Shown here: in pieces, positions 5,306 through 9,152 of the stretch | How the letters are laid out: each line of letters begins with the position of its first letter | Numbering within the stretch: position 1 is the stretch's first letter | DNA from: Rhodobacter sp. | GTDB lineage: Bacteria; Pseudomonadota; Alphaproteobacteria; Rhodobacterales; Rhodobacteraceae | Reading direction: 5' to 3' | Length of the DNA stretch: 9,152 nucleotides | Assembly (NCBI GenBank): GCA_027482795.1 | Contig: JAIXVS010000110.1 | Coordinates: 1-9,152, forward strand | Notes under the pieces: model-generated | Databases searched by the model: none | What the model was told of the DNA's origin: nothing | The model's input: the letters and a program-made list of their open reading frames with translations, nothing else | Translations under genes and position numbers: made by a program

Positions 5306-6178
5306 ATGCTGGACACTGACATTCCCCTTATCTTGCAAAACGCTCCCCAGACCGACGCGTTTCGCCGCCTGCACAAACAGATTTTGCAGCAGGTGCGCGA
5401 TGCGATTGATACCTATGGCATGATCCAGCGCGGCGCGCGCTGGCTGGTGTGCCTGTCGGGCGACAAAGACAGCTATACCTTGCTCGCGGTGCTGCACGAT
5501 CTGAAATGGCGCGGGCTGCTGCCTGTGGATTTGCTGGCCTGCAACCTTGACCAAGGCCAGCCGAATTTTCCCGCCACTGTGCTGCCCGAATTTCTAACAA
5601 AAATGGGCATACCGCACCGCATTGAATACCAAGACACCTATTCGATTGTGGTCGATAAGGTGCCGCAAGGGCGCACCTATTGCGCGCTATGCTCGCGTCT
5701 GCGACGGGGCAATTTGTACCGCATCGCCCGCGAAGAAGGGTGCAGCGCCGTTGTGCTGGGACATCACCGTGATGACATGCTAGAGACGTTTTTCATGAAC
5801 CTGTTCCATGGCGGCCGCCTTGCCACCATGCCGCCGAAACTGGTCAACGAGGAGGGCGATTTGTTTGTCTATCGCCCGCTGGCCTTTGTGTCAGAAGCCG
5901 ACTGCGGGGCCTTTTCCGCCGCGATGGAATTTCCGATTATTCCTTGCGATCTGTGCGGCAGCCAAGAGGGGCTTCAGCGCGTGCAGGTCAAGAAAATCTT
6001 GGATGAGTGGGAGTCGCGCAGCCCCGGTCGGCGCGGCATTATGGCCCGCGCGCTGATGCATGTGCGCCCGTCGCATCTGGCCGACCCCGCCTTGTTTGAT
6101 TTCATGGGCTTGGCATTGGGCGGCGCAGATGGGGAAAAGTTTAAGGAAAATCAGCAGCATCTGGGTCAGGAAGATTAA
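5306..6178 (+). CDS. ttcA: tRNA 2-thiocytidine(32) synthase TtcA
   Basis: A 290-residue cytosolic enzyme of the PP-loop ATPase family that activates C32 of certain tRNAs with ATP and replaces its oxygen by sulfur, using a [4Fe-4S] cluster. Motifs: PP-loop SGDKDS (51-56); CNLDQGQPNFP (79-89); CxxC as CALCSRLRRG (126-135) with Cys126 and Cys129; GHHRDD (152-157); MPPKL (175-179); and IPCDLCGSQ (212-220), which supplies the third cluster cysteine (214 or 217). The length fits the family. The start at 5306 is chosen because it begins the conserved N-terminus and avoids yidD. An in-frame ATG at 5267 would add 13 residues and overlap yidD by 32 bases; neither start has a strong ribosome-binding site. 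The usual PP-loop in the E. coli enzyme is SGGKDS, so the third residue is Asp instead of Gly. The window's own tRNA-Arg(ACG) carries C32. Confidence 0.95.
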   Translation: MLDTDIPLILQNAPQTDAFRRLHKQILQQVRDAIDTYGMIQRGARWLVCLSGDKDSYTLLAVLHDLKWRGLLPVDLLACNLDQGQPNFPATVLPEFLTKMGIPHRIEYQDTYSIVVDKVPQGRTYCALCSRLRRGNLYRIAREEGCSAVVLGHHRDDMLETFFMNLFHGGRLATMPPKLVNEEGDLFVYRPLAFVSEADCGAFSAAMEFPIIPCDLCGSQEGLQRVQVKKILDEWESRSPGRRGIMARALMHVRPSHLADPALFDFMGLALGGADGEKFKENQQHLGQED

Positions 6179-6215
6179 CCACTCTGTTAGACCCTTTGCC
6201 TAACTTGTCCGTAAC

Positions 6216-6231
6216 GGGGCGGTAGCGCCCC
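6216..6231. other. GC-rich hairpin between ttcA and the EAL gene
   Basis: GGGGCG (6216-6221) and CGCCCC (6226-6231) form a perfect 6-base stem with the loop GTAG, 38 bases after the ttcA stop and 21 bases before the next start. No T-run follows, so it is not a standard intrinsic terminator. It could be a transcript 3'-end stabiliser, a weak attenuator, or a structure affecting the ribosome-binding site downstream. The 74-base gap suggests that the EAL gene may be transcribed at least partly on its own. Confidence 0.35.
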
Positions 6232-6252
6232 CCAGTGCGGGAGAGTTTGGCG

Positions 6253-7806
6253 ATGTTCAGCAGGGTGCGCAGCAAGATTTCGGGCATTGGATTTGCCGCC
6301 ATAACGCTGATTCGCAGACCTGAATGGATGGTGTTCATCCCCGCAATCAGCCTTGCAGCCTTTTGGCTGGGCGGCGAGGTTAGCCTTATGGCCACGGCGC
6401 TGGGCCTACCCCTTGTGTTGGGGCTGCTGGGCGCTTTGCGCGTGGGCCAAGATGCCGCAGATCGCCCCCGCACTGCCCCGCGTGAAGATCAGCTTGCCCT
6501 GCGCAACCACGTTGTGGAACGGCTGGATGAAATTCTGTCCGACCGCCCCTTTCACGGCAAAACCACGGCCTGCCTTGTGCTGCAATTTGATGGATCAGAT
6601 CAGCTGCTGCAACGCCATGGCCGCGCGGCGGAAAATAAGGTTCTGACGCGGTCAGCCGAACGCATTTGCGCCGCGCTGCGCGAGGGGGATGTGGTGGCGC
6701 GGCTGGAAGGCGGCGGTTTTGCGGTGGCGCTGGCCCCCGCGCGGCGGCTGGATCTGGAATCGGTTGTGCAACTGGCCGCGCGCCTGCAAGCCGCCATTGC
6801 TGCGCCCGTGGAAATTGATGCGGTGCGCCTTTATGTGACCTCTTCGGTTGGGATTTGCTTGGCAGATCGCGCGCCGCAGGAAACAGGCACCGCCCTGCTA
6901 GAGGCGGCGCAAATTGCGGGTGACGAGGCGCGCCGCAATGGGCCAGGCGCGCTGCGCGTGTTTGCCCCCGAAATGGCCCGCACCCGCGCCGACCATGATG
7001 CCCTGCGCCACGAGCTTGAGGCCGCGCTGGACGAAGGGCAAATCCGTGCCCATTTCCAACCGCAAATTTCTACCGATACTGGGGCGATCACGGGGTTCGA
7101 GGCGCTGGCGCGTTGGTATCACCCAACCAAGGGCCTGCTTGGCCCAGCCGTGTTTTTGCCCATGATCGAGACGGCTGGCCTGTCGGAACGCTTGGGCGAA
7201 GTGATGCTGCAAAACGCCCTTGCCGCCCTTGTCCGCTGGGACAAGCTGCATTTGGATATTCCAACCGTGTCGGTCAACCTTTCGGCGGAAGAGCTGCGCA
7301 ACCCCCGCCTTGCCGATAAAATCAAATGGGAACTTGACCGCTTTGATCTGAACCCAAATCGGCTGTGCGTCGAGGTGCTGGAAAATGTCGTGGCCACCAC
7401 CGATAACGATGTGATTGTGGCCAATATCGCCGCCCTAGCCCGCCTTGGCTGCGGCATCGATCTGGACGATTTTGGCACAGGCCACGCATCCATCACATCG
7501 ATACGCCGCTTTGCCATTCGCCGCCTAAAGATTGACCGCAGTTTTGTAACCCGCGTTGACGAAGATCGCGGCCAGCAGCGCATGATTGCCGCGATCCTGT
7601 CCATGGCCGAACGGTTGGAGTTGACCACCATCGCCGAAGGGGTGGAAACCGCCGCCGAACACACCATGCTGGCACAGCTGGGATGCAATGATGTACAGGG
7701 CTTTGGCATCGCCCGCCCCATGCCGATTGAGGATACCAGCGGCTGGATCGCGGCAGAGCGGCGCAAAATCGGCAAACTGCCGCGAATCAGCCAAGAAATG
7801 CGCTGA
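6253..7806 (+). CDS. Membrane c-di-GMP phosphodiesterase (degenerate GGDEF + EAL)
   Basis: A 517-residue protein predicted to hydrolyse cyclic di-GMP at the inner membrane. The ATG at 6253 is preferred, with GGGAG (6239-6243) 9 bases upstream; an in-frame GTG at 6235 lacks such a site. Two hydrophobic segments (about 24-41 and 43-63) anchor it. The GGDEF-like domain (about 100-238) has EGGGF (152-156) in place of GGDEF, so diguanylate cyclase activity should be lost, but RxxD (R143-D146) keeps I-site spacing. The EAL domain (about 250-500) looks fully active: EALAR (283-287), Asn342 in VNLS, Glu374 in EVLE, DDFGTG (405-410), Lys426 in LKIDRS, Glu462 in AEGVET and Gln482 in QGFGIARPM. All residues known to bind the two metals and the substrate in EAL enzymes are present. 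It sits between ttcA and yidC on the same strand, but no functional link to them is evident. Confidence 0.93.
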   Translation: MFSRVRSKISGIGFAAITLIRRPEWMVFIPAISLAAFWLGGEVSLMATALGLPLVLGLLGALRVGQDAADRPRTAPREDQLALRNHVVERLDEILSDRPFHGKTTACLVLQFDGSDQLLQRHGRAAENKVLTRSAERICAALREGDVVARLEGGGFAVALAPARRLDLESVVQLAARLQAAIAAPVEIDAVRLYVTSSVGICLADRAPQETGTALLEAAQIAGDEARRNGPGALRVFAPEMARTRADHDALRHELEAALDEGQIRAHFQPQISTDTGAITGFEALARWYHPTKGLLGPAVFLPMIETAGLSERLGEVMLQNALAALVRWDKLHLDIPTVSVNLSAEELRNPRLADKIKWELDRFDLNPNRLCVEVLENVVATTDNDVIVANIAALARLGCGIDLDDFGTGHASITSIRRFAIRRLKIDRSFVTRVDEDRGQQRMIAAILSMAERLELTTIAEGVETAAEHTMLAQLGCNDVQGFGIARPMPIEDTSGWIAAERRKIGKLPRISQEMR

Positions 7807-7833
7807 CGGGGCCGCTTATACAGGGAAAACCGC

Positions 7834-7862
7834 TTGACCTTTGCCGCCCCCTATCGTTGAAC
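7834..7862 (+). promoter_or_regulatory. Candidate yidC promoter
   Basis: TTGACC (7834-7839) is a strong -35 match, in the TTGACN form common in alphaproteobacteria. After 17 bases there is TTGAAC (7857-7862), only a weak -10. It lies in the 90-base gap between the EAL gene and yidC, about 35 bases before the yidC ATG. No terminator precedes it, so read-through from upstream is also possible. Confidence 0.35.
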
Positions 7863-7896
7863 CTGCCCACAGTTTTATCAATAAGGCGGCGTTCAA

Positions 7897-9152
7897 ATGG
7901 ACGATCAGAATAAGAACCTCATCCTTGCAACGGCGCTTAGCCTTGGGGTGATCCTTGTATGGTTTGTGGGCGGCCCGATGCTGTTTCCGCAATGGTTCCC
8001 AGACCCCAATGCACAGCAGCAAACCTTGGCCGCGCCCGATGCCGCTGCTTTGGGCACGGCGGCTGATCCTGCCGCACCCGCGCCTGCCACAACCGCCCCC
8101 GCCGATACCGCCAGCGCGGCTGCATCGGATGCCCCGCGCATCCAAATCGATACGCCCAAGCTTTCAGGCTCGATTTCCACCTATGGCGGGCGGATCGATG
8201 ATCTGTCGCTGAAAACCTACCGCGAAACTTTGGACATCGATTCGCCCGAAGTAAAACTTCTGTCCCCCGTGGGCCAAGGCACCCCCTATTACGCCGTGTT
8301 TGGCTGGGCCAATGGCGCAGGTCTGGATGCCGCCGATGTGCCCAGCGCCACCACCGTTTGGAACATCACCTCGGGCGGGTCGCTGACACCCGAAACGCCC
8401 GTCACCTTGGAATGGGAAAACACCAAGGGCCTGACCTTTACCCGCACCATCGCAGTGGACGCCGATTTTATGTTCACCGTCACCGACGAGGTGAAAAACG
8501 CGGGCACCGCTGATGCGAACCTGTCGAATTACGGTATTGTCGCCCGCCATGGATTGCCCACTGATCTGGTCAATATCTATGTGGTGCACGAAGGCCTGAT
8601 CCGCCGCACGGACGGCATTTACCACGAGGCGAACTACACCGATTTCGCCGATTTGCCCGTGAATGAGGCCGAGCAAGCCTTGGTTGAAACATCGCCGGCA
8701 ACCAAAGACGGCTGGATCGGCTTTACCGATCATTATTGGATGGCAACCCTGATCCCGCAGCAGGGCGGCGCATTTACTGCCGCCAGCAAATTTCTGCCCA
8801 GTGCCAATATCTATCAGGCCGAAGTGCGTATGCCCTTGGTGACCATCCCCGCAGGGCAAAGCACGACGTCCACCACCCGCCTGTTTGCAGGGGCTAAAGA
8901 ATGGGCCACCATCCAAAAATACGAAAACAGCCCTAGCCTGCTGTCGCGTCTGTTTGGCGCCAAAGCAAACCCCGACCAACCCGTTATCGCAGGGTTTGTC
9001 GATTCCATCGATTGGGGTTGGTTCTATTTCTTTACCAAACCGATTTTTGCCGTGCTGCACTGGCTGAACGCCCAAATCGGCAACATGGGCCTTGCCATTA
9101 TTGGCCTGACCTTTGTTCTAAAAACGCTGGTTCTGCCGCTGGCCTATAAATC
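7897..9152 (+). CDS. yidC: Membrane protein insertase YidC (N-terminal 418 codons; runs off the window)
   Basis: The open frame continues past the last base, so the gene is partial because of the window edge, not broken. The ATG at 7897 has AAGG (7883-7886) 10 bases upstream. Residues 1-7 (MDDQNKN) are followed by the first transmembrane helix (about 8-26). An Ala/Pro/Thr-rich linker comes next (about 38-80), then the large periplasmic P1 domain (about 82-365, rich in beta structure; FTDHYWMATLIP lies near 276-287), and finally the start of the conserved insertase core (FVDSIDWGWFYF at 367-378, second transmembrane segment after about 395). Lys409 occupies the place of the functionally important groove arginine of E. 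coli and Bacillus YidC; Lys here is, as far as I recall, normal for alphaproteobacteria. YidC inserts and folds inner-membrane proteins, alone or with SecYEG; YidD, encoded upstream, assists it. About a third of the protein is missing beyond the edge. Confidence 0.97.
   Translation, partial: MDDQNKNLILATALSLGVILVWFVGGPMLFPQWFPDPNAQQQTLAAPDAAALGTAADPAAPAPATTAPADTASAAASDAPRIQIDTPKLSGSISTYGGRIDDLSLKTYRETLDIDSPEVKLLSPVGQGTPYYAVFGWANGAGLDAADVPSATTVWNITSGGSLTPETPVTLEWENTKGLTFTRTIAVDADFMFTVTDEVKNAGTADANLSNYGIVARHGLPTDLVNIYVVHEGLIRRTDGIYHEANYTDFADLPVNEAEQALVETSPATKDGWIGFTDHYWMATLIPQQGGAFTAASKFLPSANIYQAEVRMPLVTIPAGQSTTSTTRLFAGAKEWATIQKYENSPSLLSRLFGAKANPDQPVIAGFVDSIDWGWFYFFTKPIFAVLHWLNAQIGNMGLAIIGLTFVLKTLVLPLAYK

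Noticed and set aside
6216..6231. Hairpin after ttcA as an intrinsic terminator
   Set aside because: The stem is sound but no T-run follows, so it is recorded only as a hairpin of unknown role.
8164..9075. Minus-strand open frame of 303 codons opposite yidC
   Set aside because: Antisense shadow; the plus-strand frame is clearly YidC and stays open to the window edge.
1..9152. CRISPR arrays, insertion sequences, prophage or defence genes
   Set aside because: No regularly spaced direct repeats, transposase-like or phage-like proteins, or terminal inverted repeats were seen; the gene content is housekeeping.

Overview
The window looks like a chromosomal, house-keeping segment of an alphaproteobacterium, most likely a Rhodobacterales/Rhodobacteraceae (Roseobacter-type) genome. 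The base composition is GC-rich with strong third-position GC. The protein texture of L34, RnpA, YidD, TtcA and YidC also fits that group, although this is recognition from memory and no search was run. No phage, insertion sequence, CRISPR array or toxin system is visible.

Left part (1-2742): a low-information stretch is followed by a complete tRNA-Arg(ACG) gene on the minus strand (260-336, CCA encoded). Diverging from it is a secreted 722-residue protein (524-2692) with an N-terminal beta-propeller of the choice-of-anchor-I type and a C-terminal esterase-like phytase domain. Directly upstream of it are four heptads, CTGTCAC, CTGTAAC, ACGTCAT and CCGTCAT, spaced exactly 11 bases apart. The last one ends 10 bases before a -10-like hexamer. 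This is the geometry of a tandem Pho box, so the gene is probably induced by phosphate starvation and works in periplasmic or extracellular phosphate-ester scavenging. A strong intrinsic terminator closes it.

Middle (2741-4449): a convergent, orphan two-transmembrane sensor histidine kinase on the minus strand has its stop codon inside the T-run of that terminator. A 251-base divergent intergenic region with two inverted repeats separates it from rpmH.

Right part (4450-9152, all plus strand): rpmH (L34), rnpA (RNase P protein), yidD (4-base overlap with rnpA), ttcA (tRNA 2-thiocytidine synthase), a membrane-anchored degenerate-GGDEF/EAL c-di-GMP phosphodiesterase, and the first 418 codons of yidC (membrane insertase), which runs off the window. 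This is the conserved rpmH-rnpA-yidD-yidC block with ttcA and the EAL gene lying between yidD and yidC. The block groups tRNA processing and modification (RnpA, TtcA), ribosome assembly (L34) and membrane protein biogenesis (YidD, YidC). The tRNA-Arg(ACG) encoded at the left has C at position 32, so it is a predicted substrate of the TtcA encoded at the right.

I do not see a clearly new multi-gene system. The most useful leads are the tandem Pho box on the phytase-like gene, the Gly-to-Asp change in the TtcA PP-loop, the inverted repeat over the rpmH -10 region, and the EAL protein with a dead GGDEF motif but a retained I-site.
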